20,749 nucleotides of DNA from Dermatophilaceae bacterium (GCA_013361975.1 JABFXB010000032.1:1-20749); one strand, 5' to 3'; shown: positions 7,286 to 15,364, counted from the stretch's first letter. Made by a program: numbers and translations. The notes: generated by a model not told the origin, from the letters alone.

Positions 7286-9853
7286 TCAGCCCACGTCGCC
7301 GCCCGCGACGGGGAGCACCGTCCCGGTGATGTAGGACGCCTCGTCGGAGGCGAGGAACGCGATCGCGGCTGCCTGCTCGTCCAGGGTGCCGTAGCGGCCC
7401 ATCAGCGACGAGCCGAGCGTCTGCTCGATGTGCGCGTCGAACCAGGCCTGCTCCTGGGCGTTGGCCGCGGCGGGCGTGCCGCGCGAGATGCGGCGCGGCG
7501 GGGCCTGCGTGCCGCCGGGTGCCGTTCCGACGACCCTGATCCCGTGCTCGGCGTACTCCATCGCGAGCGAGGCCGTCAGGGCGTTGACCGCGCCCTTGGC
7601 CGCGGAGTACGGGATGCGATGGATCCCACGCGTCGCAGCGGACGACACGTTGACGATGACGCCGTGCTGCGCCGCGACCATCCACGGCAGGACCGCCCGA
7701 GACGCGAAGAGCGTCGTCACGAGCGACCGGTCGAGCTCGGCGCGGATCTCGGTCTCGGTGAACTCGGTGAACGGCTTGAAGTTGATCGCGCCGCCGACGT
7801 TGTTGACGAGCACGTCCACCCGGCCGAAGCGATCGACGGCCCGCCTCGTGAGCTCCTCGGCGCCCTGCCAGGTCTCGAGGTCGCACGTGACGGCCAGTGC
7901 CTCGTGGCCGTCGGCGCGCAGCTCGTCGGCGACCTCGGCCACGAGCTCGGAGCGGTCGGCCAGCACGAGCAGGCCACCCTCGGCGCCGATGCGTCGTGCC
8001 ACCTGGGCGCCGATGCCCTGCGCGGCGCCGGTGACGACGACCACCGTGTCGTCGAAGCGGCCGGGCGAGACGTGTGCCGGCCGGGTGGAGCGGGAGGTGC
8101 CTGCCATGGCCCGTCGCATCGTCAGCTTGGACCGCTCGGCGTGATCGGCGATGAGGCGGCGTGCCCGGTCGCGGTCGCCGGCCTCGAAGGCCTCGACGAT
8201 CTCGACGTGGTCGGTCGCGCAGCGGGGGTGGCACCAGGTGGCCGTGCGCAGCGCCTCCTCCATGCGGCCCTTGACGCCCAATGCCTGGTAGGCCTGGAGC
8301 AGGTGGGCGTTGCGAGTCTGGGCGAAGAGGTAGTCGTGGAAGGCCGCGTTCGCCTCGGTGTAGGCCTGGGCGTCGAGGAAGCGGTCGCCCCGGACGTAGG
8401 GCAGCGTCGACTCGGCGAGCAGGCGGTAGCCCGCCAGCTGCTGCGAGCCGAGCCGCCCGATGGTCAGCTCCAGGGCGCCGAGCTCGAGTGCCTGGCGGGC
8501 CTCGAAGACGGCGTCCGAGGACTGCACGTCGGGGTGCTCCTCGCCGATCTGGTAGCCGTCGTCGGTGGGGCCGGCCGAGACCTCGGAGGGCCCGAACACG
8601 ACCTGCTTGACGATGCGCCGTGCCGACCCGCCGTCGTCCGCCGCCGGACGAGGGCCCGCCCAGGGCGGGGTGTCGGCGGCTGGGAGGATGGTCTGGCCGG
8701 CGATGGCCCGTGCGCCGGGAGCGGGCAGCAGCTCTTCCGGATCCGGTTGCGGCTCAGACGGGTTCGGTCGACCCGGCTCGGATGAGTCCGGCGCCCCCGC
8801 CGTGGAACCCGCATCGGCGGCCGGAGCCGCGAGGGCGAACTTCTCGTAGTAGAAGCCGGTCGGCTCGACGCCGCCCTGCGACACGTGAGTGCGGACGGCT
8901 TCGACCATCGGCGGTGGGCCGCAGAGGTAGATGGCGACGTCGCCGTCGTGCAGGTGCTCGGGGCCGAAGAGGCTCGTGACGTAGCCCTTGTTCGCCGCGG
9001 TGCTGTCGGGGTCGGCGACGCAGTGGTCCCACGTGAGGTTGGCCAGCCCCGCGGCGGCGCGCTCGATCTGGTCGAGGGCGACGAGGTCCTCGTCGGTGCT
9101 GACGCCGTAGACGAGGTGCGCGTGGCGCTCGCTCGAGGCTGCGCTCAAGGTGCGCACCATCGACAGCACCGGTGCCAGCCCGGTTCCGCCGGCGAGCAGC
9201 AGCACCGGCCGATCCGTCTCGCGCAGGAAGAACGACCCGTTCGGTCCGGTGAAGCTGAGGGCGTCACCCACGGCCGCGCGCTCGTCGAGGTAGGTCGACA
9301 TCGCCCCACCCGGCGTGAGCTTCACGAGGAAGGTGAGCCGCTCCTCGTGCGGTGCGTTGCTGAACGAGTACGACCGGCTGACGTCGGTGCCCGGGACGGC
9401 GATGTTGACGTACTGCCCCGGCAGGAAGGCGAGTTCGCCCCGGTTGGGGATCTCGACGGCGATCTCGACCGTCGTGCGCGACAGGCGCTCGAGACCGACG
9501 AGCGTGCCGGCATACGTCGTCGCCCTGGTCTTGGCGACCTCGGACGTGCTCGCCACCTGCAGCACGAGGTCCGAGCGGGGCCGCATGCTGCACGGCAGCA
9601 CGAACCCGCGGTCGGCCTCGTCCTGGCTGAGGGCGTCGTCGATGTAGGTTCCCCCGTCGTAGCGGCCCGACTCGCAGAACGCCTTGCACGTGCCGCAGGC
9701 GCCGTCGCGGCAGTCGAGCGGGATGTTGATGCGCTGGCGGTACGAGGCGTCGGCGACGGTCTGGTCCTCGCGGCACGTGACGAAGCGCGTCACGCCGTCC
9801 TCGAAGGACAGGGCCACCCGGTGCGTCGCGACGTCGATGTCGTTGACAGTCAT
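7286..9853 (-). CDS. benCD: Fusion: benzoate dioxygenase reductase (BenC) + FCD ligand-binding domain + diol dehydrogenase (BenD)
   Basis: One uninterrupted frame of 855 residues. Residues 1-95 are a plant-type ferredoxin domain with cluster cysteines 48, 53, 56 and 88. Residues about 105-340 are the FAD/NAD reductase with RSYS at 160-163, AGGTGLAP at 221-228, CGPPPM at 311-316 and the usual BenC ending FYYEKF. Residues 341-446 are a Pro/Ala-rich linker. Residues about 447-580 resemble the FCD effector domain of GntR regulators, with His506, His549 and His571 in place, Asn502 where an Asp is usual, and no winged helix. Residues about 600-855 are a short-chain dehydrogenase with GAAQGIG (609-615), NNVGG (684-688), Ser737/738, Tyr749 and Lys753. 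The first part supplies electrons to BenAB; the last would oxidise the benzoate cis-diol to catechol. An internal ATG at 8105-8107 lacks a ribosome site, favouring a real fusion. Confidence 0.92.
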   Translation of the reverse strand: MTVNDIDVATHRVALSFEDGVTRFVTCREDQTVADASYRQRINIPLDCRDGACGTCKAFCESGRYDGGTYIDDALSQDEADRGFVLPCSMRPRSDLVLQVASTSEVAKTRATTYAGTLVGLERLSRTTVEIAVEIPNRGELAFLPGQYVNIAVPGTDVSRSYSFSNAPHEERLTFLVKLTPGGAMSTYLDERAAVGDALSFTGPNGSFFLRETDRPVLLLAGGTGLAPVLSMVRTLSAASSERHAHLVYGVSTDEDLVALDQIERAAAGLANLTWDHCVADPDSTAANKGYVTSLFGPEHLHDGDVAIYLCGPPPMVEAVRTHVSQGGVEPTGFYYEKFALAAPAADAGSTAGAPDSSEPGRPNPSEPQPDPEELLPAPGARAIAGQTILPAADTPPWAGPRPAADDGGSARRIVKQVVFGPSEVSAGPTDDGYQIGEEHPDVQSSDAVFEARQALELGALELTIGRLGSQQLAGYRLLAESTLPYVRGDRFLDAQAYTEANAAFHDYLFAQTRNAHLLQAYQALGVKGRMEEALRTATWCHPRCATDHVEIVEAFEAGDRDRARRLIADHAERSKLTMRRAMAGTSRSTRPAHVSPGRFDDTVVVVTGAAQGIGAQVARRIGAEGGLLVLADRSELVAEVADELRADGHEALAVTCDLETWQGAEELTRRAVDRFGRVDVLVNNVGGAINFKPFTEFTETEIRAELDRSLVTTLFASRAVLPWMVAAQHGVIVNVSSAATRGIHRIPYSAAKGAVNALTASLAMEYAEHGIRVVGTAPGGTQAPPRRISRGTPAAANAQEQAWFDAHIEQTLGSSLMGRYGTLDEQAAAIAFLASDEASYITGTVLPVAGGDVG

Positions 9854-9863
9854 GGTTCCCCGC

Positions 9864-10394
9864 TCAGAAGTGGTAGATGTCGACCACGTGGTGGATGTAG
9901 TCGTTCTTCAGCACCACGGTCTTGCGGCGGATGAGGGGCGAGTCGCCCGAGAAGTCGATCGTGTAGAACGACGTGCCGTAGTACGGGTCGACCGTCTTGT
10001 AGCGGAAGTACATCGTGTGCCAGTTGAAGCGCACGTCGACGAGGTCGCCCCGCCGCTCGATCACCTCGACGTTGCTGATGTTGTGGCTCGTGCGCGGCTC
10101 GGGCAGCGACGTCGCCGAGCTGCGCTCGGTGCGGATGCGGAAGACCCGGTCCTCGAGGCCGCCCTTGTTGGCGTAGTAGATGAGCGAGATGTCGCGCTGG
10201 GGGTCCTCGACGAGGTCGTCGTCGTCGGTCCAGGCGGGCATCCAGTAGACGCAGTCGTCGGCGTAGCAGTCGAGCCACTTCTCGAACTCGCGGTCGTCGA
10301 GGTGCCTGGCCTCTCGGTAGAGGAACTGCTCGATGAGGTTCTGCGTGACGAGCTTCTCGCCCGTGGGCGTCGAGGGCTGCTGGGTCACGGTCAT
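9864..10394 (-). CDS. benB: Benzoate 1,2-dioxygenase small (beta) subunit
   Basis: A 176-residue beta subunit of a ring-hydroxylating dioxygenase, of the NTF2-like fold, which packs against BenA and helps hold the hexamer together. Seen: IEQFLYREARHLDDREFEKWLDCYADDxxYWMP near residues 21-52, typical of the family, PRTSHNISNVEV in the middle, and a C-terminal KNDYIHHVVDIYHF. The open frame extends upstream, but the ATG at 10392-10394 is supported by GGGAGGAG nine bases before it and by an ATGA overlap with the benA stop. Ten bases separate its stop from the fusion gene start. It is slightly longer than typical BenB because of the N-terminal MTVTQQPS segment. Confidence 0.96.
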   Translation of the reverse strand: MTVTQQPSTPTGEKLVTQNLIEQFLYREARHLDDREFEKWLDCYADDCVYWMPAWTDDDDLVEDPQRDISLIYYANKGGLEDRVFRIRTERSSATSLPEPRTSHNISNVEVIERRGDLVDVRFNWHTMYFRYKTVDPYYGTSFYTIDFSGDSPLIRRKTVVLKNDYIHHVVDIYHF

Positions 10395-11788
10395 GAGCAC
10401 GCTCCTCCCGCCGTGACGGTCGCGTCCCGCCCGGCCTGCTGCTGCTCCTTGGCCATCGCAGCGCGCATCGTGTCGCGCCAGTACGTGTGCTGGACGGGGT
10501 AGAGGCCCTCGTCCTCGTTCTTGACGCCGGCCGAGACGACGCCCGTCATCCCCAGGGAGAGGGCCACCTCGTCCGGGCCGTCGAGCCAGTGCTCGGCGCC
10601 GCGGCTCATGTCGTTCCACGGCGCGGCCGTGGCCCGGAAGGTCAGCTGGCAGGAGCGGAACTCCTCCAGGTCGTCGGGGGTCGCCATGCCCGAGGCGTTG
10701 AAGAAGTCCTCGTACTGGCGGATGCGCCACGCCCGCGACTCGGCGCTCTCACCCTTGGGCGCGATGCAGTAGATGGTGACCTCGGTCTGGTCGGGCGCGA
10801 TCGGCCGGAAGTGGCGGATCTGCGTCGAGAACTGGTCCATCAGGTACACGTTCGGGTAGAGGCACAGGTTGCGTGAGCCCTTGACCATGAACTCGCCCTT
10901 GGCGTCGCCGAAGCGCTCCTTCAGCTCGTCGAGGCGGTCCCAGAGCGGGCGGTCCTGCGGGTTGCCGGCCCAGGTCCAGAGGCACAGGTGGCCGTTGGGG
11001 TAGGACCAGTAGCCGCCGCCGGACTTGCCCCAGCTGCCGGCGTCGAGGGTCTTGGTGCTGTTCTTCGACTCGCCGGTGTCGCGCCGTGACGTCGTGGCGG
11101 CGTAGTTCCAGTGGGTGGCGGTGACGTGATAGCCGTCGGCGCCGTTCTCGGCCTGCACCTTCCAGTTGCCGTCGTAGGTGTAGGTCGACGACCCGCGCAG
11201 CACCTCGAGGCCCTCGGGGGACTGGTCGACGAGCATGTCGATGACCGTGGTCGTGTCGCCGAGGTGCTCGCGCAGCGGCACGACGTCGGGGTTGAGGCTG
11301 CCGAAGAGGAAGCCGCGGTAGCTGTCGAAGCGGGCCACCTTCGTCATGTCGTGGGAGCCGTTGGTGCCGAAGGACTCCGGGTAGCCGGCGCCCTCGGGGT
11401 CCTTGACCTTGAGGAGCGTCCCGTCGTTGCGGAAGGTCCAGCCGTGGAACGGGCAGGTCAGCGTCGTGCGGTTGTCGGTCTTGCGGCGGCAGATCATCGC
11501 CCCGCGGTGCGCGCAGGCGTTGATCAGGCAGTGCAGCTGCCCGTCCTTGTCGCGGGTGACGACGACCGGCTGGCGACCCATGTACGTCGTGAAGTAGTCA
11601 CCGGGGGAGGCGACCTGGCTCTCGTGGGCGAGGTAGATCCAGTTGCCCTCGAAGATGTGCTTCATCTCGAGCTCGAAGAGCTCCTCGTCGGTGAAGATGC
11701 GACGGTTGGCGCGGTAGACGCCGGTGTCCGGCTCCTCCACCACGGCCTCGGCCAGCATCGCGCCGACCCGGTCGAGCGTCTCGGTCAT
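10391..11788 (-). CDS. benA: Benzoate 1,2-dioxygenase large (alpha) subunit
   Basis: A 465-residue catalytic subunit that adds both atoms of oxygen to the benzoate ring, giving the 1,2-cis-diol. Seen: a Rieske cluster site with Cys92, His94, Cys112 and His115 (CAHRG then CPFHGW), the mononuclear iron site GADGYHVTATH with His221 and His226, bridging Asp218, and Asp318 as the likely third iron ligand. KDPEGAGYPESF is typical of the benzoate branch; toluate or anthranilate activity cannot be excluded. The ATG at 11786-11788 has GGAGG close upstream. It is the first gene of the operon that continues through benB, the benC-FCD-benD fusion, the LAL regulator and pobA, and it faces the LysR gene across a 209-base control region. 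Confidence 0.96.
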   Translation of the reverse strand: MTETLDRVGAMLAEAVVEEPDTGVYRANRRIFTDEELFELEMKHIFEGNWIYLAHESQVASPGDYFTTYMGRQPVVVTRDKDGQLHCLINACAHRGAMICRRKTDNRTTLTCPFHGWTFRNDGTLLKVKDPEGAGYPESFGTNGSHDMTKVARFDSYRGFLFGSLNPDVVPLREHLGDTTTVIDMLVDQSPEGLEVLRGSSTYTYDGNWKVQAENGADGYHVTATHWNYAATTSRRDTGESKNSTKTLDAGSWGKSGGGYWSYPNGHLCLWTWAGNPQDRPLWDRLDELKERFGDAKGEFMVKGSRNLCLYPNVYLMDQFSTQIRHFRPIAPDQTEVTIYCIAPKGESAESRAWRIRQYEDFFNASGMATPDDLEEFRSCQLTFRATAAPWNDMSRGAEHWLDGPDEVALSLGMTGVVSAGVKNEDEGLYPVQHTYWRDTMRAAMAKEQQQAGRDATVTAGGACS

Positions 11789-11899
11789 GACTCCTCCATG
11801 CGTCTTTGCGTCGGGGTTCCCGGAACTCCACCACGGTCCGAGGCCCGGTGCACGAGGCAGATGCCTAATGCTGGTTGAGGGCATAATTGATGCATGAAG

Positions 11900-11911
11900 C
11901 TTATTAATAAG
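11900..11911. promoter_or_regulatory. Perfect palindrome, candidate operator
   Basis: CTTATTAATAAG reads identically on both strands. It lies 111 bases upstream of benA and 86 bases upstream of the LysR start. A LysR, LAL or GntR-type protein could bind here; which one is not visible. Confidence 0.55.
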
Positions 11912-11924
11912 ATCAAATTTGGTC
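11911..11924. promoter_or_regulatory. Near-perfect 14-base inverted repeat, candidate second operator
   Basis: GATCAAATTTGGTC pairs with itself except at one base pair (GAYCAAATTTGRTC). It shares its first base with the preceding palindrome, so two different proteins, or one protein in two registers, could compete here. Confidence 0.5.
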
Positions 11925-11997
11925 TTTGTGTTTCTGGATGGTGCGGCTCTAGCGTGAATGGGATCCAGACCAGGACCCACGGACGGAGGTGAGACCC

Positions 11998-12927
11998 ATG
12001 GACCTACGACAGCTCCGCTACTTCGACGCGGTGGCGCAGACGTGCCACTTCGGGCAGGCGGCCGAACGCCTTCACATCGCCCAGCCCGCGCTCTCGCAGG
12101 CCGTGCGCCGCCTCGAGTCCGAGCTCGGCGTCGTGCTGCTCGAGCGCACGACCCGCCAGGTCGGGCTCACGGCTGCCGGTGAGTTCTTCCACCAGGAGGT
12201 GCGCCGGGTGCTCGACGAGCTCGACGCCGCGGTCTCCGCGGTGCGGGGCATCGCCGACGGCCGCCGTGGCCTGCTGCGGGTCGGGTTCACCGGCACCAGC
12301 GCCTTCACCCAGCTGGCCGGGCTCTCGAGGCTGCTGCGCACCGAGCTGCCCGACGTCTCGCTCGAGGTGCAGGCCGACCTGTTGACGCCCGCCCAGGTGG
12401 AGCGGCTGCTCGACGGGAGGCTCGACCTCGGCGTGCTGCGTGGCCCCGTCGCGGCTCCCGGCATCGAGACGCGTCGCCTGCTCGAGGAGCAGCTGGTGCT
12501 GGCGCTCCCGGCCGACCACCGCCTGGTGCCCGAGCCCGGGCTGGAGGTCGCCGACGTCGCGGTCGACGAGTTCGTCGTCTACGCCGACGCCGGCTCGGCC
12601 GTCAACGAGGCGGCGCTGGCCAGCTGCCGGCGCGCGGGCTTCGCCCCCGTCGTGGCCCACCGCGCCCCCGGCACGGCAGCCCTGCTGGCGCTCGTCGGCG
12701 CGGGACTGGGGGTGGCCCTCGTGCCCGAGTCGGTGCGCAGCATGCAGCTCACCGGCGTCGTCTTCCGTGAGGTGCACGACGCCCTCAGCATCGACCTGTC
12801 ACTCGCCTGGCTCTCCGGCGACCCGTCGCCGCTGGTGGGCCGCGCCCTCGACGTGCTGCGGACCCACGGCTTCTTCGACGGCGCGTCGCGCCACCCAGAA
12901 CCCCTTCCAGCAGAGGACGCATCGTGA
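11998..12927 (+). CDS. catR: LysR-family regulator of the cat operon (CatR-like)
   Basis: A 309-residue LysR-type regulator. Seen: the N-terminal winged helix-turn-helix MDLRQLRYFDAVAQ, then HFGQAAERLHIAQPALSQAVRRLE at about residues 17-40 and LTAAG near 58-62, followed by a periplasmic-binding-protein-like effector domain to the C-terminus. The ATG at 11998 follows GGAGGTGA; an in-frame GTG nine bases earlier overlaps that ribosome site and is unlikely. Its stop overlaps the catB GTG start as GTGA. Gene order (regulator, catB, catA, catC, divergent from ben) supports activation by muconate, or by benzoate as in BenM; the effector is inferred from relatives only. Confidence 0.88.
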   Translation: MDLRQLRYFDAVAQTCHFGQAAERLHIAQPALSQAVRRLESELGVVLLERTTRQVGLTAAGEFFHQEVRRVLDELDAAVSAVRGIADGRRGLLRVGFTGTSAFTQLAGLSRLLRTELPDVSLEVQADLLTPAQVERLLDGRLDLGVLRGPVAAPGIETRRLLEEQLVLALPADHRLVPEPGLEVADVAVDEFVVYADAGSAVNEAALASCRRAGFAPVVAHRAPGTAALLALVGAGLGVALVPESVRSMQLTGVVFREVHDALSIDLSLAWLSGDPSPLVGRALDVLRTHGFFDGASRHPEPLPAEDAS

Positions 12928-14030
12928 AGATCGTTGCCGTAGAGGCGATCCCGTTCCGCATCCCGTACGCCAAGCCGTTGCGGTTCGCGAGCGGCGAGGT
13001 GCACCACGCCGACCACGTGCTCGTGCGGGTCCACACCGACGACGGTGTGGTCGGCGTCGCCGAGGCGCCGCCGCGGCCGTTCACCTACGGGGAGACGCAG
13101 CGCGGGATCGTCGCCGTCATCGAGACGATCTTCGCCCCCCAGGTCGTCGGCCTCTCGCTCACCGAGCGTGAGCGGATGTGGGGCCACCTCGATCGCACCG
13201 TCGGCAACCCGACCGCGAAGGCTGCCCTCGACATGGCCGTGTGGGACGCCCTCGGACGCACGATCGGCCTGCCGGTCACCGAGCTGCTCGGCGGCTACAC
13301 CGACCGCATGCGGGTGAGCCACATGCTCGGCTTCGCCCAGCCGTCGGCGATGGTCGACGAGGCACAGCGCATGCGCGACGAGCACGGCATCACCACCTTC
13401 AAGGTGAAGGTGGGCCGCCACCCGGTATCCCTCGACGTCGACGTCGTGCGAGCCCTGCGCGAGGCGATGGGCCCCGACGTCGTGCTCTACGTCGACGGCA
13501 ACCGTGGCTGGTCGGCCTCCGAGTCGGCGCGAGCCATGCGTCAGATGGCCGACCTCGACCTCGCGTTCGCCGAGGAGCTCAACCCGGCCGACGACGTCGT
13601 CGGGCGCCGGTGGCTCGTGGGCCAGGTCCACGTGCCCTTCATCGCCGACGAGTCGGCCACGACACCCGCCGAGGTGACCCGGGAGGTGCTCGGCGGGTCG
13701 GCGAACGCCTTGTCCATCAAGACCGCCCGCACCGGGTTCACCGGCTCGCAGCGGGTGCTGCACCTCGCCGAGGGACTCGGCCTCGAGGTCGTCATGGGCA
13801 ACCAGATCGACGGACAGCTCGGCTCGGTCTGCACCGTCGCCTTCGGGGCCGCCCACCGGCGCACCACGGTGCAGGCCGGAGAGCTGTCCAACTTCCTCGA
13901 CATGAGCGACGACCTGCTGACCGAACCGTTGCGCATCGTGGGCGGCGAGCTGACCGTGCGCCCCGGCGCCGGGCTCGGCGTCGAGATCGACGAGGAGAAG
14001 CTTCGGCGCTACCGCGTCGACGCGTCGTGA
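12924..14030 (+). CDS. catB: Muconate cycloisomerase
   Basis: A 368-residue enolase-superfamily enzyme that closes cis,cis-muconate to muconolactone using a divalent metal. Seen: the KxK pair Lys160/Lys162 (FKVKVG), metal ligands Asp191 (DGNRGW), Glu217 (AEELN) and Asp242 (ADES), and the opposing catalytic Lys266 (SIKTARTG). Length fits the family. The start is a GTG overlapping the regulator's stop, so translation is coupled. A dipeptide epimerase or chloromuconate cycloisomerase is possible by fold, but position between catR and catA favours CatB. Confidence 0.93.
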   Translation: MKIVAVEAIPFRIPYAKPLRFASGEVHHADHVLVRVHTDDGVVGVAEAPPRPFTYGETQRGIVAVIETIFAPQVVGLSLTERERMWGHLDRTVGNPTAKAALDMAVWDALGRTIGLPVTELLGGYTDRMRVSHMLGFAQPSAMVDEAQRMRDEHGITTFKVKVGRHPVSLDVDVVRALREAMGPDVVLYVDGNRGWSASESARAMRQMADLDLAFAEELNPADDVVGRRWLVGQVHVPFIADESATTPAEVTREVLGGSANALSIKTARTGFTGSQRVLHLAEGLGLEVVMGNQIDGQLGSVCTVAFGAAHRRTTVQAGELSNFLDMSDDLLTEPLRIVGGELTVRPGAGLGVEIDEEKLRRYRVDAS

Positions 14031-14048
14031 CACCCCTGCCATGACGCG

Positions 14049-14069
14049 GGCGACGCCACCGACGTCGCC
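14049..14069 (+). other. Small hairpin in the catB-catA gap
   Basis: GGCGACG and CGTCGCC form a seven-pair stem with a seven-base loop, without a T-run. It could shield the catB 3' end or partly attenuate transcription into catA. Such short GC stems arise easily by chance at this base composition. Confidence 0.3.
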
Positions 14070-14119
14070 GTCAACCAGTCCATAACACCCCCGAGAAAAC
14101 ACACCGAGAAGGAACCTCC

Positions 14120-14992
14120 ATGACCACTGATCTGCACCTCAACGGCGAGGTCGCGACCGCCGCGGCCTCCGGCAACGCCGCCACGGAGCGCTTTGCCACC
14201 GACAAGTCCGCTTTCGCCGCGGTCAAGGACACGCCTCCGGAGCGCGTCGACCTGCTCGCGCGCTCGGTGCTCGAGGCGGTCTACGAGACCATCCGCCGCG
14301 AGAAGGTCACCTACGACGAGTACAACGCGCTCAAGGCGTGGCTCATCCAGGTCGGCAAGGACGGCGAGTGGCCGCTCTTCCTCGACGTCTGGGTCGAGCA
14401 CGTCGTCGAGGAGGTCGCCACCGACCACCGCGAGGGCAGCAAGGGCACCATCGAGGGCCCCTACTACGTGCCCGGTGCTCCCGAGCAGGGTGCCCGCGGC
14501 TCGGTGCCCACCCGCGACGGCGAGGAGGGCACGGCCCTGACCTGGAACGGCACCGTGACCTCCACCGACGGCACCCCGCTCGACGGCGCGAAGATCGAGC
14601 TGTGGCACGCCGACAACGACGGCTTCTACTCGCAGTTCGCCCCCGGCATCCCGGAGTGGAACCTCCGCGGCTCGTTCACGACCGGCGCCGACGGCGCCTT
14701 CGAGATCCGCACCATCCAGCCCGCGCCCTACCAGATCCCCACCGACGGGGCCTGCGGCAAGCTCATCGCGGCGGCCGGCTGGCACGCGTGGCGCCCGGCG
14801 CACCTGCACGTCAAGGTGTCGGCCCCCGGCCACGAACTGCTCACGGCCCAGCTGTACTTCCCCGGTGACGAGCACAACGACGACGACATCGCCTCGGCGG
14901 TCAAGCCGGAGCTGGTGCTCGACCCCCGCCCCCAGGGCGACGGGTCGGTCACGGTCGACTACGGCTTCGTGCTGGACCCGGTGCGCGCCTGA
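14120..14992 (+). CDS. catA: Catechol 1,2-dioxygenase
   Basis: A 290-residue intradiol dioxygenase that opens catechol between its hydroxyls to cis,cis-muconate with non-haem Fe(III). Seen: the N-terminal helical dimerisation region typical of catechol enzymes, EGPYYVPGAP at about 112-121, the iron ligands Tyr170 (GFYSQF), Tyr204 (PYQIPTDG), His228 and His230 (RPAHLHVKV), with Arg225 nearby for substrate. The ATG follows AGAAGGAA by five bases. It starts 89 bases after catB and its stop overlaps catC as TGATG. Hydroxyquinol 1,2-dioxygenase is a close relative; the catC neighbour makes CatA more likely. Confidence 0.95.
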   Translation: MTTDLHLNGEVATAAASGNAATERFATDKSAFAAVKDTPPERVDLLARSVLEAVYETIRREKVTYDEYNALKAWLIQVGKDGEWPLFLDVWVEHVVEEVATDHREGSKGTIEGPYYVPGAPEQGARGSVPTRDGEEGTALTWNGTVTSTDGTPLDGAKIELWHADNDGFYSQFAPGIPEWNLRGSFTTGADGAFEIRTIQPAPYQIPTDGACGKLIAAAGWHAWRPAHLHVKVSAPGHELLTAQLYFPGDEHNDDDIASAVKPELVLDPRPQGDGSVTVDYGFVLDPVRA

Positions 14993-15267
14993 TGCTCTTC
15001 GCAGTGCGCATGGACGTGGACATCCCACGCGACCTCGACCCGGCGAGCAGGGACGAGACGGTCGCGCGGGAGAGGGAGTACTCCCAGCAGCTCCAGCGGG
15101 CGGGGGAGTGGCGCCACATCTGGCGCGTCGTCGGCCAGTACTCCAACGTGAGCGTCTTCGACGTCGCGTCCAACGAGCGCCTGCACGAGATCCTCTGGGG
15201 CCTGCCGCTGTTCCCCTACATGAGCATCGAGGTGACGCCGCTCGCGACGCACCCGTCGGCGATCTGA
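14992..15267 (+). CDS. catC: Muconolactone delta-isomerase
   Basis: A 91-residue enzyme that moves the double bond of muconolactone to give 3-oxoadipate enol-lactone; relatives form decamers. Seen: MLFAVRMDVDIP at the start, RExEYSQQLQRAGEWRHIWRVVG in the middle, then SNERLHEILWGLPLFPYM and a TPLATHPSAI ending, all characteristic, and the usual length. Its ATG shares one base with the catA stop. The downstream catD and 3-oxoadipate transferase/thiolase genes are not in the window. Confidence 0.96.
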   Translation: MLFAVRMDVDIPRDLDPASRDETVAREREYSQQLQRAGEWRHIWRVVGQYSNVSVFDVASNERLHEILWGLPLFPYMSIEVTPLATHPSAI

Positions 15268-15323
15268 GCAGCGCACCGGTCGCGCCGTCTGTCGAGGGGG
15301 AGACGGCGCGACCGGCGCGCTGC
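15268..15323 (+). terminator. Long hairpin directly after catC
   Basis: Arms of 23 bases (15268-15290 and 15301-15323) pair with a single mismatch around a ten-base loop, beginning at the base after the catC stop. There is no T-run afterwards (CGCGGCG follows). Such U-less hairpins are common as terminators or 3' mRNA stabilisers in high-GC actinobacteria. It marks the end of the cat operon. Confidence 0.8.
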
Positions 15324-15350
15324 CGCGGCGTCCGGGGCGCGCGCGTGGCA

Positions 15351-15364
15351 GGGTGGAGGTCCGA
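15351..15364 (+). repeat. 14-base direct repeat, copy 1, upstream of the unknown protein
   Basis: GGGTGGAGGTCCGA ends 23 bases before the ATG at 15388. An identical copy at 16106-16119 lies in front of the GAF-ANTAR gene. The shared position suggests a common leader or promoter element. Confidence 0.5.

Larger units (their letters stand above)
11866..11940. promoter_or_regulatory. AT-rich divergent control region between benA and the LysR/cat genes
   Basis: About 75 bases of the 209-base gap are strikingly AT-rich against a very GC-rich background. They hold a perfect 12-base palindrome (11900-11911), an adjoining near-perfect 14-base one (11911-11924) and an ATGCAT core (about 11890-11895). 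This is where divergent promoters and the sites for the LysR and LAL regulators would be expected. I could not fix -10 or -35 boxes with confidence. Confidence 0.7.

Noticed and set aside
8105..8107. Internal ATG as a separate benD start
   Set aside because: No ribosome site precedes it and the frame is continuous from the FCD region, so a fusion is favoured; internal initiation cannot be excluded.
7430..9934. Long plus-strand frames opposite the benC-FCD-benD fusion (7430-8785, 8885-9934)
   Set aside because: They mirror the codon bias of the real gene; no start signals or recognisable motifs.
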